Shown here: positions 10,334 to 19,426 of the stretch, one piece after another
How positions within the stretch are numbered: the first letter of the stretch is position 1
Layout of the letters: the number at the start of each line of letters is the position of its first letter
NCBI GenBank assembly: GCA_964452775.1
Contig: CAYVQP010000012.1
Location: 1-64,000 of the forward strand
Length of the DNA stretch: 64,000 nucleotides
Direction of reading: 5' to 3'
Origin: JACKCB01 sp964452775
Lineage (GTDB): Bacteria; Chloroflexota; Anaerolineae; Promineifilales; Promineifilaceae
Translations under genes and position numbers: made by a program
Notes under the pieces: generated by a model
What the model was told of the DNA's origin: nothing
Databases searched by the model: none
The model's input: only the letters and a program-made list of their open reading frames with translations

Positions 10334-11632
10334 CTATCGCGGCAACTCAAAAATGCGCACCCGACTATTCTGATTCGTCACGGCGACATGCCGGGCGCCA
10401 TTGAAGAGTGCTATCTCTTCAATCAAGCTGATTCCCGGAAAGTAAATGGTTGGTTCGCTTGCCAGATCCTCAGCGTTCCAAGCATACAATTGAGTCCAGC
10501 CGGCCGCCATCAGGGTGTTGCTTTGTTGATCGTAGCTCAGCGACTTCATGAGTTCGTCGCCGGAATAGAAGCGTCTCGGCCCGGTGCCATTCGTGTGCAA
10601 CAAGTAGAGTTGCTCGCCGGCAGCAATTGCGAACGCCCGCAGGCCATCAACGTAGACGACATCCTGGACCGCGTGCAGGTCAAACGAATAATCTGGCTCA
10701 TACATCGTCGAGTCATAGTGCAATAGCTGGACACCATCGTAGTTGCCAACCACGAGCCAGGAGATTGCATCATCCTTGGTAGCAAGCGCCAGGATTGTAC
10801 TATATGGCACGGCCACGTCTGTCGGGGACGAAGCGTTGTCCGACGTGTCCAACATGTGTAAGTGAGATCCCGACAGTATTAGGAGTTCGCCTTCAGGGCC
10901 AAAGGCCATGCTCCAGGCGCGCTCTGCTCCGGTGATGGCGAGGGGTTCCGGAGTCCAACCATCTTCGCCCAACTTGCACAGACCCACGCCCGCAAGATCC
11001 GCGAAGGCGAATTTGTCATGTTCCAGGTCTGACGCCAGCAGCGTGCCAAAGCATTGTTCGCCGGTGAGGGTCTCACTAACAAGGGCATCGTCTTGGACAC
11101 GCCACAAGATGATTTCATGCTGCTGGCTGTTTGAGATCAGCTTTTCTCCGTCATGGCTCATCGCCAGACCGTAATATGGCGCCGAGAATTCGCCTAGCGG
11201 CGGACCCAGTTGAATAGCGCTCTGATAAGGCATCCGGACGTAGAATCCTGGGCTAAGGATTTGAATCGCGCCGAGGGCGACGCCAATGAGGCTTGCGACC
11301 AGCAAAGGTATGACAAACCGGCGCCGGGACCATCCAGATTCTCCGGGGTCAGCTCCCGCTTTGCGGCGTTCGCGGTCAATCGTTGCCAGCAAAAGGATGA
11401 CCGCGGTAACACCGCCTATTGCTGCGCTAGGACAGCCTGCCAACAGGAATTATTCTGCACCGCCAAATGACATGTGCCCCATAGCCATCTTTGCTTCCAA
11501 CTGAAGATTGCTGGCTAGAAGCAGCCACACGGTCGCGATGGCGAAACCTGCGCTGCAGATCGCTGCCACAAGCCACAAGAGCGCCACATTCCGGCCCCGC
11601 ACCCTTCCGCGATTGTGCTCTTGATTGCTCAC
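10334..11632 (-). pseudogene. Membrane-anchored WD40-like beta-propeller protein split by an in-frame stop
   Basis: A GTG at 11632 with a strong AGGAGG six bases upstream starts SNQEHNRGRVRGRN and a first membrane helix (VALLWLVAAICSAGFAIATV). The frame meets TAA at 11450-11452, then continues with no shift into a second hydrophobic helix (FLLAGCPSAAIGGVTAVILL), a third (RFVIPLLVASLIGVALGAI) and about 290 residues of WD40/YVTN-like beta-propeller blades (GLAMSHDGEKLISNS, WSMAFGPEGELLIL). The only start left for the downstream part is a poor TTG at 11443, so I read this as one ancestral gene with a nonsense mutation between helices 1 and 2. Function unknown; the propeller probably lay outside the membrane. 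Confidence 0.7.
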
Positions 11633-11912
11633 TGGCTCCTCCTCTTGCCGCCATGAATGCGAATGACAAACGAAATGGGAAAGTGTGACTAGCACCAAGT
11701 TCGCTGCAATATCAGCGTAGTATACTGAACTCAGGGTGTCAAGTGGTGCGAACCATAATCAGGGAGTCAGGAAATCCCTGCTTAAATGGTCGCTGGTGCT
11801 ACTCTTTCTCGCGTAAGTGTCTCTCTCGAGAGGATACCTTTCCAAAACTTCGTCGACAAATCACTATCCGGATTACTCATACAGTGGCGGGTTTCAACAC
11901 ATCATCCGCCGG

Positions 11913-12866
11913 CTAGCACCGCCGCTTATGCGGCACATGCAACAGCCTGGCGGCCCGCTGTTTTGCCTGCTCACCGCGCCGGTCATACCGGGCAGTCGTG
12001 TTGACATTCGCGTGTCCGGCCACCTTCTGCACCGTGACAATATCCGCCCCCCGGTCCAACAACTCGCCCACAAAGGTGCGTCGAAAGTCATGCGGCGACA
12101 ACTCGGCAACCCCGGCCGCTGCCGCCCGGGTCTGCAGCATCTTGTAGATCGCCTGAGTGGTCAGCCGGCCGCCCTGGTTGCGATTGCCCACGCCCCGGAA
12201 TAACGGGCCGGGCGCATCCCCGCGCGCTGCCAGCCAGTCGTCGAGCGCCGCGGCCGCGCCGTTGTCCACGTAGGCCGTGCGCTCCTTGTTGCGTTTACCG
12301 CGCAGGATCAGCCCGCCCACAGCCGGGTCGTAGTCGGCCATGTTCAGTTCCACCAGCTCCGCCCGGCGCATACCCGTCGCATATAGCAAAGAGATTATTG
12401 CCGCGTCGCGGATGCCGAGCGCGTCATTGCCGCAGCTGTTGAGCAGCGCCGCCAACTCGCCGGCGCCAATCGCACGGCCGGCCGGCATGGTCTCGCCCTT
12501 CAGATTCTCCACGCTCGCCGCCTGCTGATAATCTTCCGCCGGCATCAGGCCCAGCTTCCAGGCCGCTCTCAAAACGCCTCTCAGCGCCGATAGCGTCTTA
12601 TTTGCCGTCGAATAGCTATATTTTTCCGCCAGCGCGGCTCTTAGCGCGGCTGTGTGCTGGAAACGCAGCCGGCCCCATGGCATTCCAACGTAACTGACCC
12701 CTTCCTGGCCGGTCAGCAACTCCGCGATGACAGTCAGCGCCCGCTGCATGGCCGGCCGGCTGCCGGGCGCCAATGACGCCAGGTAGACCACGGCCGGGTT
12801 CTGGTCGGCCGCGCCGGCGGCGATTACCAATTGTTGCGTTTGCTGAATTGCCGGAAGGTGTGTCAT
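11913..12866 (-). CDS. Tyrosine recombinase/integrase (XerC-like)
   Basis: 317 residues. The N-terminal core-binding (SAM-like) domain covers about residues 25-130 (LAPGSRPAMQRALTVIAELL ... YSTANKTLSALRGVLRAAW). The catalytic domain contains Arg (ATGMRRAELVEL), Lys (RGKRNKERTAYV), HxxR (HDFRR), His (AGHANVNTT) and the nucleophile Tyr (ARYDRRGEQAK). Length and motifs are complete. The ATG at 12866 has GAGG a few bases upstream. It catalyses site-specific recombination through a 3'-phosphotyrosine intermediate. A 27-bp inverted repeat with 11-bp arms lies just upstream (12884-12910), a candidate core site or operator. A truncated copy lies at 5362-5863. Confidence 0.9.
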   Translation of the reverse strand: MTHLPAIQQTQQLVIAAGAADQNPAVVYLASLAPGSRPAMQRALTVIAELLTGQEGVSYVGMPWGRLRFQHTAALRAALAEKYSYSTANKTLSALRGVLRAAWKLGLMPAEDYQQAASVENLKGETMPAGRAIGAGELAALLNSCGNDALGIRDAAIISLLYATGMRRAELVELNMADYDPAVGGLILRGKRNKERTAYVDNGAAAALDDWLAARGDAPGPLFRGVGNRNQGGRLTTQAIYKMLQTRAAAAGVAELSPHDFRRTFVGELLDRGADIVTVQKVAGHANVNTTARYDRRGEQAKQRAARLLHVPHKRRC

Positions 12867-12883
12867 CTCTTGCCTCGATTTCC

Positions 12884-12910
12884 AGTTCTCAGAAGATTAT
12901 TCTGATAACT
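12884..12910. repeat. 27-bp inverted repeat upstream of integrase
   Basis: Arms AGTTCTCAGAA and TTCTGATAACT (10 of 11 positions complementary) are separated by GATTA, 18 bp upstream of the recombinase start codon. Arm length and spacing resemble tyrosine-recombinase core sites, although the central spacer (5 bp) is a little short. An autoregulatory operator is the alternative. Confidence 0.5.
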
Positions 12911-13471
12911 AGAAAATAGCAGAAATGCAATGTTATGTCAAGCGTTTTCGGTGATGGAGACCGATCGAAAGCGGTTTGTGCTTTTGGGTGGCTCGCCGGT
13001 CGGGTGCTTAAGTGGCCGTTATCGATATCGTCAGAATCGCAGGAACCAGCTCGTTGTCGGCAGTTTATCGCTATTGCTTGGCGGGAAATGGGCTGGAGGC
13101 TGAATCGGAACGTTACTGATAACGGTCGGTATCGTTACCGTCACGATCGACTCACACCCAGCACCCGAAAAAAATTGGTCTCCGATACTTACGGCGTAAT
13201 CAATATCAAACACAGGAACTTGCTCGTCCTCTAGTAAACGTCTTGGTATTTCTCCAGCATTTCCAGAGAGATCCAGACTTTCACCCGAGGTCTTGGAAAA
13301 TCAATCCAGAAGTATCACTGAATCTTGTGGTCTACCTTACCAGAGAAAACGCATTCTCTGACAAAGTGGCCTTTCTCTTGTCGTGTATCTTATGTTAATG
13401 AGAGTGCAAACTTTCCGACGCTTGCGCACCATACCCCAAAAAAAGTCTCCGCGGCACCTTGCATCGCCCGA
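12911..13471. other. Intergenic stretch without a supported gene
   Basis: About 560 bp between two divergently placed minus-strand units. An open frame at 12935-13234 has no family resemblance or ribosome site and is not accepted. A cluster of CGTTATCG/CGTTACTG-like words (13016-13150) forms weak inverted repeats of unknown meaning. Confidence 0.4.
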
Positions 13472-14614
13472 TCATTCGCCCACGATTAATAGTGTAATGC
13501 CGCCGATCACTTCGGGTGGCTGCCGGTTCTCATCTATCGCAGTAATGTCCAATCCGACGACCTGATCGGCCTTCAGCCCCAATTTCGGCAGAACAATGCC
13601 GAACTTGCTCCGTCGCGCCTGGCTGTTCATCTCGCGGAACTGTGCCAGAAGCTCACGGTGCGCCGCCATGCGCGTCCTCCCCTCATTCACGGCGCGGATC
13701 ACATCCCACACCGCAACATTTAGCTCCTTCTGAGCATCAAGACTCAAACCATCGCGGTCGCTGAACGCCAGCGTCAATCCTTCACCGTCCTCCCTCAGGT
13801 CAACCCCCTTACTACCCGCCTCTTCCAGCTTCAGTCGCGTCAGGCGCGCCCAGCCACGCTGCGGAAACTCAGGCGCAGGCGCTACCTCAGCCAGAAGCGG
13901 ATGGCGCAGTGCCAGCACCTCCTCCGGCTGCAACACCCTGAGATTAACGCGCATGCGCGCATTGGGCGCGTGCACCATCGCGAACGAATAGGCCTGCGCC
14001 TGGCCCACAATGTTCAGGTTCTGTTGTGCCACGTGCCGGTCGATCCTTGGGTCCAACTGAAAATCGTCGACCGGCAGCTCCAGCGGCGAGAAGGAGAACG
14101 CCCGCGCAAACAGACACTTGTGACCGCTCTCCGTAGGCGGCACCGTGTAGAGAAACTCCGCCGCTGCGTTGGCGTTGGCGCCCACCCAGGCCGTCGGCAC
14201 ATTTCCCAGCGTCAGGTTCGTCGCGAAACGCGTATCAAACCCCAGCGAGGGATCCGTCAGAAAGAGCTCCACCTTCGCGCTGGGCACAGCCAGATCGCCG
14301 CGATTGCGCAGCAGGCAGCGCACAACGTACGTTTCCCCGGCCTGTAGCTGGGTGGTATACGTCCCCATGCTCGTTACCGGGCTCAGGGTAATGTCCGGCG
14401 AACGCCAGTGCGCAATGCGCAGCAGTATCGGGCGCACGCCAATGTCGGCGTGATAGGTGCGCATGTAGAGAAACGAGCTATCGTGGAACTCTTCCGGCGG
14501 CTTGCGATCGCGGCGCGCAAAGTGTGTCCGGATCTCTCCCGCGACCTCCTGCAAGTACGTCTCACGTAACTTCTGCAATTCCCGAAGATACGCCTCCGAT
14601 TGACTATCAGTCAT
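13472..14614 (-). CDS. Hypothetical protein
   Basis: 380 residues, no signal peptide or membrane helix. The first 80 residues are helical and charged. The centre (about 85-200) reads like an immunoglobulin-type CARDB fold: VRCLLRNRGDLAVPSAKVELFLTDP is the pattern of a beta-sandwich with a conserved N-x-G. The C-terminal 100 residues end in a beta-rich segment. Specific function not recognised. It follows the phospholipase-like gene by 14 bp on the same strand, so the two are probably co-transcribed and may act together. The ATG is at 14614. Confidence 0.7.
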   Translation of the reverse strand: MTDSQSEAYLRELQKLRETYLQEVAGEIRTHFARRDRKPPEEFHDSSFLYMRTYHADIGVRPILLRIAHWRSPDITLSPVTSMGTYTTQLQAGETYVVRCLLRNRGDLAVPSAKVELFLTDPSLGFDTRFATNLTLGNVPTAWVGANANAAAEFLYTVPPTESGHKCLFARAFSFSPLELPVDDFQLDPRIDRHVAQQNLNIVGQAQAYSFAMVHAPNARMRVNLRVLQPEEVLALRHPLLAEVAPAPEFPQRGWARLTRLKLEEAGSKGVDLREDGEGLTLAFSDRDGLSLDAQKELNVAVWDVIRAVNEGRTRMAAHRELLAQFREMNSQARRSKFGIVLPKLGLKADQVVGLDITAIDENRQPPEVIGGITLLIVGE

Positions 14615-14628
14615 CTCTCGCGCCTCCT

Positions 14629-16542
14629 CTAAGGCAGCACCTCAAGCCTCACTTCCCTTGTTGGGTCCGCCGGCGTATTCGTAACAAGCTCCGTTGGCTC
14701 GTTCGGCGGATCCCCCACCTGCGTCCAGCACAGGTAGCCGTAGCCGCGGTCGGAGTCCAGGTTGAAGTCGGGCAGCCGCTGGCCCTGGAACCAGCGTTCG
14801 TACAGCGCGCCGCTCAGCGTCAGCGCATTGCCCAACGTGCGGCTCCCCAGCAGCGCCGTCAGGTCCCCTTCCGTGCGGTTCGGTCCGGCTGCCAGCTCCG
14901 TCAACTGCTCGATAAGGTCTTCGTCCAACGCAATGCGACCAAAAGCATAATGGGTGGGCAGCGCCGAGAAATAACTCTGCGGCGCTGGACGAACGGCCCG
15001 CCGCTCGCCGTCCGTCAGCGGATAGATCAGGTGCCGCTCCTGGTTAAAGATCGCCGCCGCCGGATCGCTCAAGAACGCCGGCGTGAAGCGCAACAACGGC
15101 TCGAATGGCGCTACCGCCGCCGCATTCACTCCGGTCGGGTCCGGCATTGCCGGCGTAATGAACTGGAGAAGGCGCGGCTCGCCCAGATGCTCGCGCATCG
15201 GGAAGGCCAAACCATTTAGCGCAATCGCCAGCCGGAAGTTTTGGAACGCATTGTAAAGCTGTTCGTAGATAAGGCAGGCAGCGTAGCGGATTGTCGACGT
15301 GCCCAACGTCGCCACCGCGCCGGCTATCCCATCGGCGATCGCGGCCGCCGCCATTACTGCCGCAATCACAAGCGCCGCCAGAATGATGAAGATAGAAAGG
15401 ATGCCAAAGTCTGACGCCGTGTCTACAGCATCTTCTAGAAAGTCGCCCGCGTCGCCCAGGTTATCCACTGTCTTCTCCCACACCTCGCGCAGCTCGGCCG
15501 TCAGCGAGTAGGAGACCGGCGGCGGCAACGTCCCCGATTCCGTGAAGCCCTTCATGAAGCGGTACCATAAGCGATACGTGTCATCGACGTCGCTTGCGCT
15601 AATGCGCGAGGCATAATCCGGGTCGGCGTCGGCGTCCTCCTGGTAAATACGATTCAGCGTGTCGGCAATGAAGCCGGCAAGCTCCGCCGGCATCGTCGGA
15701 TTCTCCGCCGGTTCCGTATCTGAGATCACCCCATTGAAATTGAAGTTATAGAAGGCGTGCAACTTCGAGTAATTCCAGTCGACGTTCGTCACACCCAACA
15801 GATTAAAAACATCCTGAAAATTCTCACCCGCCTTATGTCGCTGGGCCTGGCTGCGGTACGGCCCGCCACAATACAAGTTGACATACGCGTGGCCCACCGT
15901 GTCGGCTGCCACGTGCGTCAGGTAGCCCAAGGCATACAGATGCAGGGGGCTGGACATGTCGCGCGTGGCCTCGAGCATTGCCTCCGTAAACTTGCCCGTC
16001 TTGCGATAATGCATGGCGTCAAACCACCACCAGTCGCCCTCCGAGACCCCATCCCGATAAGGATGCGAGACAAGGTCAAAGAGATTGAACTCCGATACAA
16101 ACTTCTTCAACGCCTCCGTCAGCACCGCTGCAAAGGCTGTCAGGACATTGTTGAGATCGTTGAGAGTTTGCTGAATCTCGCTCAGCAGCGCCGAATCCTG
16201 GATCACCTGATTCGCCGCTTCATCGAATGCAGCCAGTGCATCAAGCACGGGCTGCGGCACGGCCGATAGCAACATCTCCTCGAAATCGCGTAAGAAGTCC
16301 GCCACATCATTGTAAATCTCGACAAACTTGCCCAGCGTCGGATTCAAATCCTTCGTATTAAAGAAGAAAGGATCCGGCCCGTGACAACCGACAAACAAAT
16401 AAGGCAGATTCTTGGCATCAGAGAGCAACGCCTGCAGCGCGGCGTATTCCGTGGCTCCTATCGACTCCCCCAGGCCGCTATTCGCCTGAATCTCAGCCTT
16501 CAGACGGTCCACAATCATATGGTGCAAAGCGGGTCCTGGCAT
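14629..16542 (-). CDS. Zinc-dependent phospholipase C-like protein
   Basis: Chosen start ATG 16542 (MPGPALHHMIVDRLK) with GGAG 8 bases upstream; an upstream ATG at 16572 would add ten residues without support. The N-terminal 300 residues match the zinc-dependent phospholipase C / S1-P1 type helical fold: an early HH, YLFVGCHGPDPFFF, and HLYALGYLTHVAADTVGHAYVNLY with the His/Asp ligands expected for metal binding. A long hydrophobic segment at about 390-425 (ILSIFIILAALVIAAVMAAAAIADGIAGAVATLGT) could insert into a membrane. The C-terminal 170 residues are of unknown fold. The family cleaves phosphodiesters; substrate here is not known. It lacks an obvious signal peptide. Likely in one operon with the 380-aa gene downstream. 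Confidence 0.65.
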   Translation of the reverse strand: MPGPALHHMIVDRLKAEIQANSGLGESIGATEYAALQALLSDAKNLPYLFVGCHGPDPFFFNTKDLNPTLGKFVEIYNDVADFLRDFEEMLLSAVPQPVLDALAAFDEAANQVIQDSALLSEIQQTLNDLNNVLTAFAAVLTEALKKFVSEFNLFDLVSHPYRDGVSEGDWWWFDAMHYRKTGKFTEAMLEATRDMSSPLHLYALGYLTHVAADTVGHAYVNLYCGGPYRSQAQRHKAGENFQDVFNLLGVTNVDWNYSKLHAFYNFNFNGVISDTEPAENPTMPAELAGFIADTLNRIYQEDADADPDYASRISASDVDDTYRLWYRFMKGFTESGTLPPPVSYSLTAELREVWEKTVDNLGDAGDFLEDAVDTASDFGILSIFIILAALVIAAVMAAAAIADGIAGAVATLGTSTIRYAACLIYEQLYNAFQNFRLAIALNGLAFPMREHLGEPRLLQFITPAMPDPTGVNAAAVAPFEPLLRFTPAFLSDPAAAIFNQERHLIYPLTDGERRAVRPAPQSYFSALPTHYAFGRIALDEDLIEQLTELAAGPNRTEGDLTALLGSRTLGNALTLSGALYERWFQGQRLPDFNLDSDRGYGYLCWTQVGDPPNEPTELVTNTPADPTREVRLEVLP

Positions 16543-17445
16543 AGCGTCTCCTTTCCTTATGATTGACCCCAAAAAGCTTGACCATAAGCCAAGGTGGATC
16601 GGGCTATGATCCGAAAGCTTGTGGAGGAACCGAATTGCTCAGAAAACGTCGTCAGCGTGATGCCCGATTCAAGTTCAGGGTGCAACTCGTGGGCCGTGAA
16701 CCATCAGCGGAATTACCAGCGAGAACAACGGGAGTCCGAATCAGGTAAGCGCCCGGAAGAAATAGCTGCTGGAAGAAGAGTCGGCTGCAGAGATCACCCA
16801 AAAATCGGGGACAGGCACGATCAAGTTTTCTCTGCTGAGATACTACACCGTTCCGGCCAATTATCGGGCTACCACGCTCAATCCTAGCCTTTCGTACCAG
16901 TAAGCCATGGTTTTTCGTGATTTCCCAAGAAACAACTCACAGGCACTATTATAGTAAAAAGCCCTCCCCTCCGTATACATTGTGAAAATCTGAACAGTGC
17001 ACAAAAGACAGGCAAGCCCTCGAAGGAATTCCCGAGGATAGAGCATACTTGTGAGCTTCGGAAGTTGGGTACGTATTGCATCAATAGGAAATGTTAGCAA
17101 AGCGGTCATCGTTGCCTCATAAGTGGTGTTATCAAGGCAAGGTCCATAGTTGGCGCAGATTGGCCTCGATGCTTCTCTGCAGCGCCGCCGGATTGAGTTG
17201 CAGGTATTGCGTGTTTGCAGTTGTTTTCGACAAGTAAATAACGGGTTATCCAGACTTTGATTTTGTTGGCGAACTCATTATTTACAGGCGGGGCCATCTG
17301 CTCTACAATGTTTGAAAGCCGCTTAATGGGTATTAACCATATCCGTTCTCCGTCCCTGGAGACGCGTCCCGCACCCCGGGGGATTTCCAGTTATTGGCTT
17401 GAGCTTTGACGTGGACCAGGACCGGCGGCATCAAATGAAGTAGAG
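16543..17445. other. Long intergenic region
   Basis: About 900 bp with only short, unconvincing frames. 16563-16750 reads RKRRQRDARFKFRVQL in one frame, faintly like the start of an IS3-type OrfA, but too little remains to call it. 17263-17279 holds the 17-bp sequence repeated at 19061. An 82-residue frame at 16861-17109 (minus) has no recognisable family. Confidence 0.4.
17263..17279 (+). repeat. 17-bp direct repeat, copy 1
   Basis: TTGTTGGCGAACTCATT, identical to 19061-19077. The two copies flank the PQQ-type lipoprotein gene in the same orientation. Confidence 0.6.
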
Positions 17446-18624
17446 ATGCGGTTCCTTGTCACCGTATTTGTAACCTTGCTTGTCTGCTGCACGACCAGTT
17501 GCGGTGTAGACAACAATCGGGCTGCTGAGCCGCCTATGCCTCAGATTACTGAGGCAACGACATCCGCTTCCTCAACCCCCGACGTTGGCAAACTGCTGTG
17601 GACATTTAAGCCGGGTCCGGTGAACGAGATGCCTTACTGGGTATCTCCATTGACGTCGGCCACGGTCTCAAATGGGATCGTCTACGTCGGTGCATCTGAC
17701 CTTCCGGGGGGAAAGATGGGCAGCCTGCACGCGCTCAATGCCGGCGACGGTTCACTGCTATGGAGCTTCAACCACAATGGACACACCCCGTCAACTCCCA
17801 CGATCGGAAATGGAGTGGTGTATTTTGGCAGTGAAGATCACAATCTATATGCGGTTGACGCTAACGACGGGACTTTGCGCTGGTCCTACACCACTGGCGG
17901 GCACATGCGGTCAACACCTGCTTTGGCAGAAGGAATAGTCTTCGCAAATAGCCAGGATGGCTTTCTATATGCCCTGGATGCTACAGACGGGGAGTTGCGT
18001 TGGCAGTTTCAATTTGCAGAGCCACTAAGCGACAACGCCAGCCGGGGGTCCTCCCCGTCGTCACCAGCAGCTGCCGAAGGAGTCGTCTTCATCGCCGGAA
18101 GTGACCAGGTTCTTCGCGCCATTCGCATTTCTGACGGCACATTGCAGTGGGAATACGAGGTCGGTAGTCAGGTTTTCGGATCGCCGCGGGCCGCCGGCGG
18201 CATCGTCTATATCGGGAGTCAGGATGGCATGCTGGCCGCTCTGGATATTTCAGATGGCAGTGTGGTGTGGAGTGTGCGCATGGAAGGGGGCGTCGCATCC
18301 ACTCCAGAAGTCGCCGCCGGCATGGTCTATGCGACCAGCCGCGAGGTGGCCGCCTTTAGCGCCGGAGATGGGTCGCTCTTGTGGCGGCATGTGCCGGAGT
18401 CTGGCGCGCTATTGGGTGCGCCGGTACTCGCCGGCCAGCATGTGTACATAGCCGGCACCGATGGTCGGCTTTTCACGCTGGATAAGGATAGCGGCGCTCA
18501 ACTGGCCGTTTACGACCTGGGACAGCGGTTGGGAACGAAGGCTCCCGGCGTGGCGAACGGTGTCATGTATGTTGTGACCAAGGAGCGTTCTCTCGTTGCG
18601 GTTGACATGTCCACCTCCCCCTAG
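17446..18624 (+). CDS. PQQ-type beta-propeller lipoprotein (BamB-like)
   Basis: 392 residues. MRFLVTVFVTLLVCCTTSCG is a lipoprotein signal with the lipid-accepting Cys in TTSC, followed by an S/T/P/A linker. From residue 45 there are seven or so propeller blades with the PQQ-enzyme-like pattern G-x-VYVGS-x-D-x-x-LYALDA-x-DG-x-x-x-W-x-F (e.g. GVVYFGSEDHNLYAVDANDGTLRWSY). These repeats occur in BamB and in PQQ-dependent dehydrogenases, but the enzymatic metal and PQQ-binding loops are not evident, so a structural or binding role is more likely. It stands alone, without an obvious operon partner, between two long noncoding stretches. Confidence 0.85.
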   Translation: MRFLVTVFVTLLVCCTTSCGVDNNRAAEPPMPQITEATTSASSTPDVGKLLWTFKPGPVNEMPYWVSPLTSATVSNGIVYVGASDLPGGKMGSLHALNAGDGSLLWSFNHNGHTPSTPTIGNGVVYFGSEDHNLYAVDANDGTLRWSYTTGGHMRSTPALAEGIVFANSQDGFLYALDATDGELRWQFQFAEPLSDNASRGSSPSSPAAAEGVVFIAGSDQVLRAIRISDGTLQWEYEVGSQVFGSPRAAGGIVYIGSQDGMLAALDISDGSVVWSVRMEGGVASTPEVAAGMVYATSREVAAFSAGDGSLLWRHVPESGALLGAPVLAGQHVYIAGTDGRLFTLDKDSGAQLAVYDLGQRLGTKAPGVANGVMYVVTKERSLVAVDMSTSP

Positions 18625-19413
18625 AACGCCGAAAAATAGCGATGCTATCACCAGGGGCAAGTTCGAGCTCTGCCATACTTCAGTCATGACTATGTACGCC
18701 GAACTGGAAAACGCGCCGTGGTACGATGCGGAATGGCTGGCAGCAGTAAGCTGCTGGCTAATCCTTGCTCAGGCAACGGTGTAGGATGTGGTGAGGAGTG
18801 GCGCCGGATTTCCGGCTGTAATGCACCTATTGAGAGACGACTACCCTTTGCATTTTAATCCGGTCTATTGGGACAATTTGTAGATTGGTTGACAAAAGTA
18901 CGATTTTGTATGCTAACCTGTCTGCTTGATCTGCTTTCGGACCATTCTCAACCGTCGCGCGGTGGGCGCACCGGCAACAGTCAGACAGTAGACTGGTTTC
19001 ATTCGGGCGCCGGATGTGAGGCGATGAGCCTTTACAGTAGGCCAACTGTCGGAATAGACATTGTTGGCGAACTCATTTCAGACCGTCTGTAATCTTCGAC
19101 AATAGATGGACGGTTTTCTTCGGCGCTATGTGGCCGATCGAGCAACGCTCCAAAAGTACTGTTCGAAACACAAATGACAGCACAGATACCGGAAAGAACG
19201 TCTAAATCGCCATTTCTGGAGTTGAGTCTGCACATCGGGACCTTATGGGGCGACTTTCCCGCCACTCAATGCACATGGGGATGGTTCAGTTTTCGGTTGG
19301 TCATGCGGCCAATTGTGTCCGAAACATAGAGCCCGTTTATCGCTGAAGCTTACACAAAACCGCAGCCGGCCGAGGCCGCGTGTACTTTCGATAATGTTAC
19401 TTATTGAAAGTGA
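18625..19413. other. Intergenic region before the second integrase
   Basis: About 790 bp without a supported gene; short frames lack ribosome sites or family patterns. It contains the second copy of the 17-bp direct repeat at 19061-19077. Confidence 0.4.
19061..19077 (+). repeat. 17-bp direct repeat, copy 2
   Basis: TTGTTGGCGAACTCATT, identical to 17263-17279; 1.8 kb separates the copies. Confidence 0.6.
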
Positions 19414-19419
19414 TATAAT
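19414..19419 (+). promoter_or_regulatory. Candidate -10 box of integrase gene
   Basis: A perfect TATAAT eight bases before the ATG at 19427. If used, transcription would begin at or next to that ATG and the message would be leaderless. No good -35 hexamer is visible at 16-18 bp. Confidence 0.35.
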
Positions 19420-19426
19420 GGGGGCC

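Noticed and set aside
12935..13234. 99-residue plus-strand frame near the integrase
   Set aside because: No ribosome site, no recognisable pattern, in an otherwise empty intergenic region.
16563..16870. Possible IS3 OrfA remnant (RKRRQRDARFKFRVQL)
   Set aside because: Resemblance is limited to about 15 residues and frames are broken on both sides; no inverted repeats found.
16861..17109. 82-residue minus-strand frame
   Set aside because: No family pattern, poor start, and Cys-rich composition unlike the surrounding genes.
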